From: Eucalyptus grandis
Lineage: Eukaryota; Streptophyta; Magnoliopsida; Myrtales; Myrtaceae
Direction of reading: 5' to 3'
Assembly (NCBI RefSeq): GCF_016545825.1
Contig: NC_052617.1
Location: forward strand, 2,118,001 to 2,182,000
Length of the DNA: 64,000 bases
Shown piece by piece: positions 11,760 through 22,724 of the stretch. Position 1 is the first letter of the stretch, and every line of letters begins with the position of its first letter. The position numbers and the translations under genes were made by a program. A model generated the notes under the pieces. The model saw nothing but the letters and a program-made list of their open reading frames with translations. It did no database searches and was not told the DNA's origin.

Positions 11760-12840
11760 TTTTTTTTGGGGGGGAGGGATTGCTCAAACGTCGTTGGCCG
11801 TGGCAATCCCATCAAGGGAGGCACACGTCCAAGAGAAATTGAATTTTTACAATGTTGATTGTCAGTGTATAACAAGATTTGACTTTTATTAACAATTTTA
11901 TAGGGTGTGAATCTAGTCAAGATAAAAACCATATATGGTACGATCTGAAATCCAATAATTTTACTATATCACCATTTGTGAATCACATCAATAGAACTGA
12001 CTATTTTTAGAACCTATCATGTCTTATTGTATGGCATGAATCACACATCAGTGTAAATGAACACGAAATATACAAAGGGAGATGATAAAAATCCCTTATA
12101 ATTTACTGCCAAAGAAACCACAAATGCACGATTGAAATTAACCTTCATCAATCAATCCATGATTATTGTAAGATCTAAATTTTAAACAGTGTATGAGTTT
12201 ACTATAGCATTACAAAACCATAGGTTCACTATGATGAGAAGTATACACAAGTTGTAGCAACATCGATGAAATAAACCAGCTAGCAAATGCCTAATTTAGT
12301 TAGAGAGATAACATAATTACATCTTTATAATTCCAAAAAGTATGGTATTTCAACTCTCCCGATAACTTCGTTTTTATTTACTTACTCTCTTTTTTTATTT
12401 ATTTTATTTATTTCCTTTTAGCGAAAGGCTCCAATCATTCTCAATTAGAGCTAATTGTCGATGCGTTTGCCAATTAGGTTTCGATTTTAGAGGGCCGTGC
12501 CGAGCATATGCGTCATTTCACGAAAAGAACCATTCGCGCTTGCTTAGTAGTTCATCAATTTTCCCTCGGGACATCTTGTGTCACCGTCTAAATCACAAAA
12601 CGATGATATGAGTACGCTCCTTCACCGTCTAAATCGGCTTAATTAGCATAATACGTTTTATTTTGTTAACAAATAGGAATGGCATAAAAAGAGAGAATTG
12701 GTCCGCATTCCATGCTACTGGCGCATGCTTACGTCGAGAAGTAAAGTCAATTTTATTAAAATTCCATATCCAACAACGACGTCTATTCCTCCTTGCGTAA
12801 GGGCGTTGACTCGACTTGCCCATAGCTACCGCGATGGCCC
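11760..12840. other. AT-rich 3' flank of BAHD copy 1, nothing recognised
   Basis: I see no gene, RNA or clear element. The first part resembles 29160-29235 (cgttcgcccc and gtttcaatat blocks), continuing the duplicated flank. The rest is AT-rich intergenic DNA. Confidence 0.4.
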
Positions 12841-12846
12841 TCCGAC

Positions 12847-13728
12847 CTACGAAACCGTCACGGCGGTCATGAACTCAGCGTCGTCTTCGAGAACTGCCAT
12901 CTTCTCCGGTGACAGGCAGATCTCGAGGTCGATGCTCCCGCCTCCGTCGCGGCCCGGATAGCCCGAGACCTTGCCGTCGAACTTGTTCCCGTGCCCGCCC
13001 TGCAGAGCCACGGCCTTCCCCAGTCCGAACTCGTTGCCGTACATGTTGAACCGCGGTGAGCCCCACATCATGATGTTGCACGGATCGAACATTCTGCCCA
13101 CGTGGTACATATGTGGGCTCTTTATCCACTCCCCGTTCCACTTCCGCAGCTTCACGTCGTTGTGCTCGGCCACTGTTGCATGCAGTTGCCGTGCCGCCCA
13201 CCCAGGGCCTCTATCCAGCAGCTCCCCCACCGTCGCTGCCGTCCTCAATGGCGTGACCATGTTCCCATAGTATTCCGGTGGGACTGGGGGCTCCAGCCTG
13301 CCCCGGTTGTTCACGGTCATATAGCAGCTTGAGATCTGGTCAGGCGGGAGGCGGCTCGCACGCGTGATGCACCGCCATACATGGGCAGTCAAGGACTGGA
13401 AGGATGAGATATTGGTGGTGCCGCATTGTCGGTTTGCCTCTCCCTTGAGCCCCGCGATGGCATCAGTGGAGAAGTGAAAGTTAATCGCTCCTTGAGCTCA
13501 GGGGCGTCGGGGTGGGCGAAGAACGATGATGGGTCGTTCATGTTAGGCAGGCTGACAGAACCAGGGTGGTTCTCTGGGAACCACCGGGTCAGGTTCAGGG
13601 GACGCGACAGCTGGACGACATCAGCGGTGCCTTTCTCTTGCGCTTGGAAGATCTCAGACCACGAGTTGAAGAAGTGCCAGAAGGAGGAGCCGTCGCCAAC
13701 AACATGGTTCATGGAGAGCCCGATGAAG
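12847..13728 (-). pseudogene. BAHD acyltransferase copy 1, C-terminal piece
   Basis: This is the largest piece of a BAHD acyltransferase (acyl-CoA dependent, usually cytosolic) whose coding region once ran from an ATG at 27178-27180 to a stop at 12847-12849. It contains the catalytic HXXXD motif as NHVVGDGSSFW (about 13683-13712) and the structural DFGWG-type motif as NEFGLGKAVAL (about 13005-13035). Downstream wording such as GGGSIDLEICL matches the At3g50280/EPS1-like subgroup. A net 2-base insertion near 13480 shifts the frame between the two motifs. A hAT-like element cuts the gene a few codons before HXXXD. Further pieces lie at 15687-15715, 25573-25812 and 26917-27180. No introns are seen in any copy. 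Confidence 0.9.
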
Positions 13729-15686
13729 TAGGGGTGTCAAGAACCGAACCGAAAACCGAACCGAACCGAACCGAAAAAATCGGTTTTTTCGGTTCGGTTC
13801 GATTTTCGGTTCGGTTCTCATTAAAAACCGAAATATCTTTTATCAGTTCGGTTTTTATCGGTTAACCGAACCGAACCGAACCATCTTTTATCGGTTCGGT
13901 TTATTCTTTCCCGTCCCGTCAGTCCCGACTGTAGGTTTTACTCAGTCTCGACTCTGGCCCTTTCCTCTCGTCTCGTGTCTCCTCTTGGTCGGCTTGGAGG
14001 TGCAACGGTGACGGCGGCAGGGACTGCGACGGCGACGGCAACCGATTGAGGGACAGAGCCCCTCTTCCTTCTGCGACGGCGCGCGCTCTGCTTTGGACTG
14101 GGGGGCGGCCAAAGTCTCTCCTTCATCACTTTACACGCTGTTTGGCTAAGACCAAACAAAAATCTCCTCCTCCTCGTCTTCTGCTACCTTGGGAAACCGC
14201 AGCGCAACCCCACCCTCTCTCTCTTTCTCTCGTAAAGGTGACTGCTTTTCTCTCGAATCTTGGTTGATGGTGATTCTTGCGTGCAATTCTTGCGCATCGG
14301 GTGTGTCAGAGGGTCGTCAGATTGATGAATTTTGTGGGTGGAGTTCAGCTTGACATTCAGCTGGACTAATCAGATGAACTGGGCTCTACTTTCGTTTTGT
14401 AAAAATTGCTTTTTGTCCCCTGGGCAGGGAGTTGATTTTGGAATTATGGGATTTGAGTATGCTGGCTATGCTTGTGGTTTCATCCGGTGTCGATCTCTTG
14501 CTTGCTCTGTCCACTTTATTGCGGCTTATATGCCAAAGTCCCCTACAGATTAAAGAGTTTAGGGAAACTTTTGTTTGATGACGAGAGGCTCTTGTACATT
14601 TGATGGACAGAACATCATGAGCAAATTCAGGCTTTAGATGGAAGTTCTAATGATGGCGGTGGATTTTTACAGCTTTTGGGCAGTTCCTTCTAATTCTTGA
14701 ATCATCAGACTGCATAAACTGGTTTTTTTTTTTGCCCCTCAAAGCAGCTTGGCAATGCAAATATTAGGGGATCAACTATACTTGTTTGAGGAGTGGCAAT
14801 GCAAATATTAGGGAATTTGTAGTGGATCATTCTTATGTGTTTCTCCTGTAAGGGCTCATATATACTTCAAAGGCTCCTGTATATAGGCTCGTCTGGGTAC
14901 TTGTTATTCCTTTGGTAACAGAAGCTCTAGAGGTAGACGGAGGCAGTATCATATAGCGAAACATTCTTACTATCTGTGATTATAGCAGTGCCAACCTCAC
15001 ACTTAGTGGGATAAGGCATAGATGGTGGTGGTTGTTACTGGTGGTAATAGCGCCTATATGAAAAGCGTTTGATTATATAGTTTGTGACATGATTGTCATT
15101 GTCTGTAGTGATTTCTGAGCTGTTTAGAGCGGAGTAAGGAAATTGTTCCTTAGGAGGCTAACAATGAATTTTCTCTCATTCTTGGCCATTATTGACTATC
15201 TTGTAGGGTCATTCGGTGACAAGGAAGCTTGGCTCAGATGGCAAGGTGGACGCAGTGCAAACCTTGCACAATCATCCTTTGGTACTTTGCTTGGATCTGA
15301 TTTATCCTTTTGTGTGGATATTTATGTGATGGATGCAAGTACGACTAATGGGAGGAATGTATCAGATGAACTTGCTGGTTTTGAAGAAGCATGGAAAAGT
15401 AGTGGTAATGGGCCTTCACCTGGATGGAGCTTTGATTATGATTTGCAGCAGAAAGGAGGTAAGCTTTAATTGGCTGGAAACCATGGATTATCTCAAAAAA
15501 CTAGAGAGAACGTCAATCAATGCTTCAAGGAGCTTATGTAGAAGGTAAGCTGTCCTGAAAAAAAAAAAAAAAAAAAAAAAACCGAAACCGAAACCCAAAA
15601 TTTGAAAACCGAAAAACCGAACCGAACCGAACGGTTCGGTTTGGAAATTTTCTCTAACGGTTCGGTTCGGACCGTTTACACCCCTA
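13729..15686. mobile_element. hAT-like element carrying exon-like sequence, TSD CGATGAAG
   Basis: The ends are TAGGGGTGTCAA and its partial inverse TTTACACCCCTA. The 8-base duplication CGATGAAG lies at 13721-13728 and 15687-15694; an 8-bp TSD is the signature of hAT transposons. Just inside each end are runs of aaccgaaccg and its complement, giving long subterminal inverted repeats. No transposase is present. The middle (about 13930-15556) looks unlike a MITE and resembles a host gene: a pyrimidine-rich leader-like part, exon-like open segments and an A-tract of about 22 near 15557-15580. Confidence 0.85.
15143..15469 (+). pseudogene. Exon-like fragment captured by the hAT-like element
   Basis: A 108-codon open stretch lies inside the transposon. 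From about 15208 it follows an acceptor-like tcttgtag, and near 15459 it reaches a donor-like ggaggtaag. The encoded segment contains KEAWLRWQGGRSANLAQS and NGPSPGWSFDYDLQQKG, which look like ordinary conserved protein. I do not recognise the parent gene. The likely explanation is a host exon picked up by the element, as in Pack-type transposons; chance is possible. Confidence 0.45.
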
Positions 15687-15715
15687 CGATGAAGAGGCCA
15701 TCGGCAAGCTCAATG

Positions 15716-18613
15716 TGTGACATCCCGATTTTCCAATTCTATCTTCAATAAATTGAGACGGGCATTTCGTTGGCACGCATATAGTTCATTTCCTTGAGTC
15801 GGCCACTCATGTGAAAACTAGTCTATCAGGTGAAGCCGTTAAGAAATTCTAATGCATCAGACTCGAGAATTTGACCAGGAAGCGATCTTTCGATCGAGCT
15901 AATCTACAAGGGTCATTGCGGCACAATTAAAAATCGATTAGAGATCGGAGATAGGTCGACTCGACAGAGGCATGTGATCAGGTGTGGGTGATTCCACCAG
16001 ATCGCACAATTCTTGTCGATCGGCACTGGACCGACTTTTCTGTCGATTGGGTACCATGTGTTCGTATTTCAAACCTTGAGATTACCCCGACAACCGAAAG
16101 TCGCCAATGTTTCAAAGATGTACATTGTGGCTTGAGATGATCCACCACAGGTCAAATGCATGAAAATTTCTAAAGGCTACCCGGTAGGTTAGGCCGCGCT
16201 AGTATCGTGCCAAAGTGAAATTAACCGTGGAATTGAGATCGAATTCAGAAATTGGAAGTCTAGGTGTGTCACAAATCATTTTAGGAGTATTGACTCATCT
16301 TTGGAAGATTTTTCATGCAAGCCAAGTTTTTCGGTAAAATAATCAAGGTATGGTTAATTTGGTTCGGAAAATTGGTAGGCCCACTTTTGGTTGTGCTTTT
16401 GAGATCTAAGATGGTTCTATGGTCAAGTGAAGATGTGAATTGAAGTGTGGTGACATTGGATTAATTCTATGGACTTCAATTTGATTCAATTGGAAGAGAA
16501 TCGAATAGAATTGAAGAAATTAATGTACAAAGTTTCATGCCTCGGCGGAGAAGGAAATTGCAACCATTGGAAGAGGTTGTGGAGGATTGGGTGAGTGGAT
16601 TGTGTTGTCATCCTAGGTCATTGTGGGCCACCTTGGTTGGATGAAAGAAAAAGAAAAAAAAAAAAAAAAAGGAATAGTCCCATCTCTCTCTCTCTCCTTC
16701 TCTCTCCTCCCTCCCTCTCTCCCGTCGCCTCTCTCCTCCATCTCCATGGTGTGAAGACCAGAAAAATGCAGAGAAGAAGAAGCTACAGCCATGGCCGTCC
16801 GCTCCTGCTCGCACGCCGTTCGGCCGTCGCCGCCGCCGCGCGTCTGCCCCGCGCCGCTCGCACGTCTCCGCCTCTCGCCGCCGTCGTCCCTGCTCACCCT
16901 CGTCTCCAGCAGCTTCGCAGGCCAGCACAAGCCGCGATTCAACCACCTCCGGCCACCGTGAGGCCTCGCCTGGCCACCGCCTCGCCCGTCCGAGCCACCG
17001 CCGAACTGTCGCCCCGTTCCTCTACCCAACCGACGCTAGAATCGCTCCTTCTCGGCCCCAAACAGCAGCTGGAAAAATGGGTTTCTCAGCCCAATTTTGG
17101 CCCGTTTTGGCCGCCTTCCCGAGCCCGGATGCTCGGCCCGCCTTGAGAAAGGTTGTTCCCCTCGGCATCCCCGTCGTTTTGGTTTGCTCGGCTCGCTAAT
17201 CCGGTGAGTTTAGCTCACTAAATCTTGATTAGACGGTTAATGATGCCCTAAGTGTGCTTAGTCTAAGTTAAGTAAGTTTAGGTGGTTAGATTAGTTTATT
17301 TGGTTGATGATTAGATTAGGATGTTTAATTAAGTTAAGGTGTGTTTAATTTAAAGTTAAGTATGTTTGTTTTAATATAAGCCTTGACGTGACATAATAGG
17401 GTTTTATTTTTTATTTACTTAAATGTTTCGAAATTCTGGAATTTTTAATAATATATTATATTACGTAATTATTAAAATATTATTATTTATTAAAAAAAAC
17501 TGAAAAATTATTTCGACCTTATTTGCTTAGAATTTCGTGGCCGATCCATTTGTTGTGTATTCGGATTATGAATTTGATAATTAGATATTACAAATTGAGT
17601 GATGATTTGTGCAATTGATTATTGAATTGTCGTGTGCTAGTGGAAAGACTTATATTAAATAGTGGCTAGGCCAATTGGACCCTTATTCTTTCGCTAGAAA
17701 TGCCGTCAAGAGAGTGATGTGGCTCGGGTCGTAGTAGAGGCTAGGCCAACTGGACCCATGCTCCTTCGGGAATGCCGTCGACGTAGTGACGAAGCCGTGC
17801 TCCAAGGGGGAAGACGATGCTCCTTCGGGAATGCCGTCGACGTAGTGACGAAGCCGCGCTCCAAGGGGGGAGACGATGCTCCTTCGGGAATGCCGTCGAC
17901 GTAGTGATGAAGCCGCGCTCCAAGGGGGGGAGGCGATGCCTGACATTAATGTTAGAAGATAACAGAACTGCAAGTAGGCTATGCCCTTGTGTGGCAGTAA
18001 ATAATAATTGGAATGCGTGCTCAGTGCGACTGTGATTTATATGAAAGTGATGGCGTTCCAATTGTTTGAATTATTATTACTACCTGAGATTGTGTGATAT
18101 AATTTGTGTTAATCTGCAGGAAGGAATTAAGACGAGGTAAGTCTTTTGTGTGATGTGGCTAGGCCACCCGAGGCGTATTTTCTTTCTAATAGGGGTTTAG
18201 GGGGTTGAACTTGCTGAGACATTGTCTCATCCCGGTTTGGGGATTACAATTTCAGGTCCCTGGTGGACGGAGCGGCTAGATAGCTTTGGTTGGCCTTGAG
18301 GAGTTGCGGAGGTGAAGTCATAAGGATTGGAGAACGTGTCCGACTTATAGGTAGTAGGACAGTTCCTTTTTAAGAGTCAGTCTTTTGTAGACTTTTGGCC
18401 GTTGACCAGCTGTTTGTAATTCTGTTGAATTATGAAAGTGTTATGTTGTGGTTTTGCTTCCTGCTTTTCTATCCCGTATTTCATTGTCAGAGGTTTTATA
18501 ATACGTTCCGCTTGCGCAATAATAAACGAATGGGGTCGGCGACACTACCTGGGAATGTCGCATTTGCATGACCATGGTGGGATGTTGGCGCGCTCGAGGT
18601 TCGAGGCGTGACA
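15716..18613 (+). repeat. 5' LTR of the Gypsy element
   Basis: The LTR is 2898 bases, running TGTGAC to GTGACA. It contains a GC-rich, pyrimidine-rich block (16680-17160), an AT-rich block (17400-17600) and three tandem 59-bp units at 17760-17937. By eye it is a few percent different from the 3' LTR at most. The 183-codon open stretch at 16595-17146 is Pro/Ala/Arg-rich and recurs in both LTRs, and I do not treat it as a gene. Confidence 0.9.
17760..17937 (+). repeat. Tandem 59-bp repeat, three units, in the 5' LTR
   Basis: Each unit begins gctccttcgggaatgccgtc and ends close to gacgat. The three units differ by single bases and by the length of a G run. Matching arrays have two units in the 3' LTR (24778-24895) and one in the truncated LTR near 6228-6290. 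Confidence 0.9.
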
Positions 18614-18625
18614 TCCCCGTTTAAG

Positions 18626-18637
18626 TGGTATCAGAGC
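18626..18637 (+). other. Primer-binding site, initiator tRNA-Met
   Basis: TGGTATCAGAGC is complementary to the 3' end of plant initiator tRNA-Met and lies 12 bases after the 5' LTR. It would prime minus-strand DNA synthesis. Confidence 0.85.
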
Positions 18638-18928
18638 ATGGTTTGTGCATGGAGTGATAAGGTGCGATGAGTCATGGGATAGTTAGTAGGAAAGGCTTTT
18701 AATATGCTGATGCATGTGGGTGATAGCTGATTGGTAGCTTGTTTGTGTGGTCACTCATATTCTAATCAGGTATTGGAATCGGAAAACAGGTGTCTATAAA
18801 GAGCCTGTAGGATGAGTGACTCGGAGTGGAGAACTCCTTGGAGGAGGTCGATAGAACCTATAGCTCAGGGTAGGATGCTAACAATAGTTGGTACCTGAGG
18901 TAGAGCGCAGGCTTAGACCAGCGCGAGT

Positions 18929-19700
18929 GTGAGAGTACCGCTGCAAGTCGGTACTGAGAGTGTAGCAGCACCGAGCGATCCTAGGTTTGATGGGATCGTT
19001 CAGGCGCTAGTGTTCTTTAGGAAGCATTTTGGGTCAACAAGCTCAGGACCGAGCCGCCGCTGTTGCCATTGTTTTTACCGTTGCTGGTGTTGTGAACGTT
19101 GTTGTTGCCATGCCTGTTGAGGCCCAATCTGGAGTTGTGATCGAGGATCAAGCCACCGTATCTGAGTCAAAGTTCAATTTAAGCAGAAATGGAAATCGAT
19201 TGGGGGAAATGCCGATGTCAAAAGAAAGGTGCCCCATTTCACCTAACCGGAAGAGTAAAATTGGAAAGTTAGTGCTCAACTCGATCGATGGGTGTCGTGT
19301 CTGTAAGAAAGGACATGGATGTGCCCCATGCTATAAGAGGGAAAGAACTTGTTACAGGTGTCGCCAGTAAGGTCATTTGATCAAAGATTGCCCGTATAGG
19401 CAGATGGAACCACAGCTGTTTCTGTCACCGCCGTTGATAAAACAGAACAGAGGAAACGTGCTTCGAGACATTTAATGAGGTACTTGGAATGACCTAGTGC
19501 AAGGAAGGGTGCATGATGTCACTTGATGGGAGGTAGAGGACTCACCGATTTTGTGCCGAGTTTGTGGAAAGGAGGCATGAGTCAGCCTAGTGTCAAGGTA
19601 AAAAGGGAGCATGATTTGAATGTGGCCAGCACGGCCATCAGGTTAGGAACTGTCCACGTAAGTCCATGAGAGCGTAAGTACCGTTACTGCAGATAGGATG
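18929..19700 (+). pseudogene. Gypsy gag remnant with zinc-knuckle fragments
   Basis: An open segment from about 19029 contains HGCAPCYKRERTCYRC. The last Cys pair starts a CCHC knuckle that continues through an in-frame stop (about 19368) into GHLIKDC. A second Cys-containing stretch follows near 19555-19660. Gag packages element RNA. Several stops and shifts make this copy inactive. Confidence 0.6.
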
Positions 19701-20229
19701 CCACTAGGATGGCTAGAAGAGCATGAATGGGTCGACCAAGCATCGACCAAGGGAAGAATGTTTTTGAGATGTTCTTATCAGAGTAGTGCAGTAGAATTTT
19801 CAGTAAAGGTTGTAGGATTTTGGTTGTGGTAATAAAGTAATAGAAATATGAATCTCTAGCTATAGTTGTACTTGAAGAGTTTGCTTAAGTATGACTTGGA
19901 AGTCATTTATAAAAAGGTTTGGCTCAAGGAGCTTTCAGTTGTTTTGAATCGTAGTAGCGATATAATTCAGTTTCTTTAGTTAGCGTGCGAAAGTTTTGAA
20001 TTACTGAAAGTTTGAAAGGATCTTCAATCATTGTTTTTCGTCACCAAAGATGACTTGGTTCTGGTTGTTGGTTACTGAATCTTCATGGCAACTGTAATGG
20101 ATGCGTCAGTTGAGGAGCTGAATATGGAGAACATAGCCGTGGTACGAAGCTTTTCGAGGTATTTTCTGAAGAATTGTCGGGTTTGTTGCGAAAAGAGGAA
20201 TAGAGTTCGTGATTGAGTTAGCACCTAGA

Positions 20230-20900
20230 ACGAGCCGTCCCTAAGGCTCTTTATCGAATGGTGTTACTCGAGTTAAAAGAACTGAAGGTGCATATGCAGG
20301 AAGTGTTGAATAGGGGATTCATACGTTCCAGTGCATCACCTTGGGGAGCACCCGTTCTATTCGTGAAGAAGAAAGTCAGTTCATTGCGTTTGTACATTGA
20401 TATTCTTCAAGATCGACTGGAGGTCAGGGTATCATCAGTTGAGGATCAGGAAGAAAGACATACCGAAGTTAGCATCTCGCACTTGATATGGCAGTTATGA
20501 GTTCATTGTAATACTGTGTGGTTTGATGGACACCTTAGCTGTTTGTTTGGGTTTAATGAGCAGAATATTTATTGGGTACTTGGACTAGTTTTGTGATCAT
20601 GTTCATTGAAGTTAACCTGGTGTGTTCGAAGAGTGCTAACGAGCACGAGAGACATTAGAAAATGATACTTCAAACCTTAAGGACTCTTGAATCTTACGCT
20701 AAGTTTAGCAAGTGCGAGTTTTGGATAACTCGTATTGCGTTCCTAGATCACGTGATTTCAGGCGAAGAAATCTTCGTGGACCCTGCCAGGAATGAAGCAG
20801 TGATTAACTAGCCAAGACCGACAACAGTGATAGGAATCAGAAGTTTTATGGATTTTATCAGGGTATTACAAACAGTTCGTATACGGGTTTTTTAGTGTTA
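20230..20900 (+). pseudogene. Gypsy reverse transcriptase remnant
   Basis: The frame at 20258-20500 contains [16 protein letters not shown] and [16 protein letters not shown], the N-terminal RT motifs of plant Gypsy elements. The catalytic YXDD region expected near 20580-20640 is not intact in any frame. At 20700-20900 the end of RT is visible only in short pieces. Confidence 0.75.
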
Positions 20901-21565
20901 GCATCGTTGTTGACAAGACTATTGAGGAAGGAAGAGAAGTTTGTGTGGACAGGCAAATGCAAGTGTAGTTTTCAAGAGCTTAAGCAGAAGCCGACTACCG
21001 CACATGTGCTGACCATTCCATCTGGTCCTAGGAGTTATGAGATCTACAGTGATACATCGTTTAAAGGATTGGTTGCTTGTTGATGCAGCATGATAGGGTT
21101 ATTGCATACGCGTCCCGTCAGTTGAGATCTTGCGAGTTGAATTACCTAACGCACGTTGTAGAACTCGCAGTAATTATGTTCGTTCGGGGAATTTAGAGGC
21201 ACCATCGATATAGAGAAAGATTCCATATCTTCATTGACCATCAAAGTCTCAAGTGCGTATTCTCTCATAAGAAGTTGAAAATGAGACAGTGTTGCTGGAT
21301 GGAACTCCTTAAGGATTATGACTATGATATTTTGTATCACTCTGGAAAGGTGAGCAAAGTCGCAGATGCATTGAGTCGAGAGTCCTTAGTTGCACAACTG
21401 GTACTCAAGGATTGGATCTTACTCGAGGAAGTCCGAAATTCAGTTTTCAAATCTAAGGTATGCCACCTTTTGAATCTTATGACCACCCTCAGAATTGAGC
21501 CGAAAGTTCAGATCAGAATCAAAACGCTTCAGTTGACAGATTCAGAAATTCAGAAGACTCTATAA
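20895..21565 (+). pseudogene. Gypsy RNase H remnant
   Basis: Open stretches at 20895-21083 and 21275-21565 contain the RNase H start (YEIYSDTS) and the end (MELLKDYDYDILYHSGKVSK then VADALSRES). An in-frame stop and a frame change separate them around 21083-21270, so the domain is dead. Confidence 0.75.
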
Positions 21566-21589
21566 GAGAATGCAGATGAGAGATGTTGA

Positions 21590-22300
21590 TTTTCAGATTT
21601 CTAAAGACAAAACGCTAAGGTTCTGAAGACAATTGTGTGTAATTGACGATACAGAGATTAAAGAAGAGATCTTATGGGAAGCTCATCATAGCAACTTCAG
21701 CGTTGTCCAAACAGTACGAAGATGAGTCAGAATCTACATCATCGGGATTGGTAGATCGGTATGAAGATAGATATCGCCGAGCAAGTTGTAAGTGTTGGAT
21801 GTATCAGTAACTAAGAATTTGGTAATGTAAGCCAGGAAAGCTTTTTCAAGCACTTGAGAGAATCTTGTGCGGGAATGGAAGTATAGCATGATGGAATGCT
21901 ATGACAGACTTATTAAGGAGTCGAGAAGAGTATTGATTCCTTATGGGGTTGTGGTCGACAGATGATCAGAGTCAACTCACTTTAGTATAGCACGAAAAGA
22001 TCTCGATCAGAATAAGTATACCGAAGAGTGTGTATATCATATAATTCATCTGCATGGAGTGCCGGGGATGAATTGTATTTCAAATCTAGATCAGATGTTC
22101 CAAGTTGGCAGAACTTTCAGATGGTTCTTTCTTAAGCAGTGCATAGCAGAGATTGCAGAATTTCAATTGCTGAGATAAAGTCAAAGAAAGAAAGATCACA
22201 AGTCAGGGTCAGTACAGTAGTCAGTGATTGCAGTTGCCAAGATCAGTGTCAGAGTTATATTAAATCTTGATCAGAGGTTCCCAGTTTCAGTAGATCAGTC
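21590..22300 (+). pseudogene. Gypsy integrase region, highly degraded
   Basis: Short segments such as EEILWEAHHSNFS (about 21663-21702) match the zinc-binding region of Gypsy integrases (EILxEAHxSxxS). The catalytic DDE core cannot be followed because of frequent stops. Confidence 0.5.
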
Positions 22301-22724
22301 GATAGATTCTTTTTAATCGGTGCGAGCAAAGTGTATAGGACTTCACAGCCTAGACTCAATCGGTTGAGATCGGATCAAAGATCGAAAATCGCAGTCGAGT
22401 TGGTTCAGGTTGAATCGTTGATTCCGCCGCCTTATCGGTAGACAGTTTGAGACCGCTCGAATTGGTGGAATCTCCAGTTAGCTTCGCAGATTTTGTGTTG
22501 AAGACCTTTGGAATTTTAAGTGGGCAAGTGTTTAGTATTTTGGATCCGAAGTGGTTTGGGCAAGATGCAAATTTCATTTTTGTGATCTTAGCGGGAATCA
22601 TTGGTACAGAAGGAGCAACTTGAGAAAGAGAAGATTATATGAGACGACAATACCCCACCATTTTGAAGAAGAATTTTTAATGGTTTAAATTTCGGGGACG
22701 AAATTTTTATAAGAGGGGAAGAGT

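Noticed and set aside
16595..17146. 183-codon Pro/Ala/Arg-rich frame, also at 23601-24152
   Set aside because: It lies inside both LTRs of the Gypsy element, is low complexity, and shifts between copies. It is not a gene.
17683..18061. Short tandem units that might suggest a CRISPR-like array
   Set aside because: The units are directly adjacent without spacers and lie in a plant LTR.
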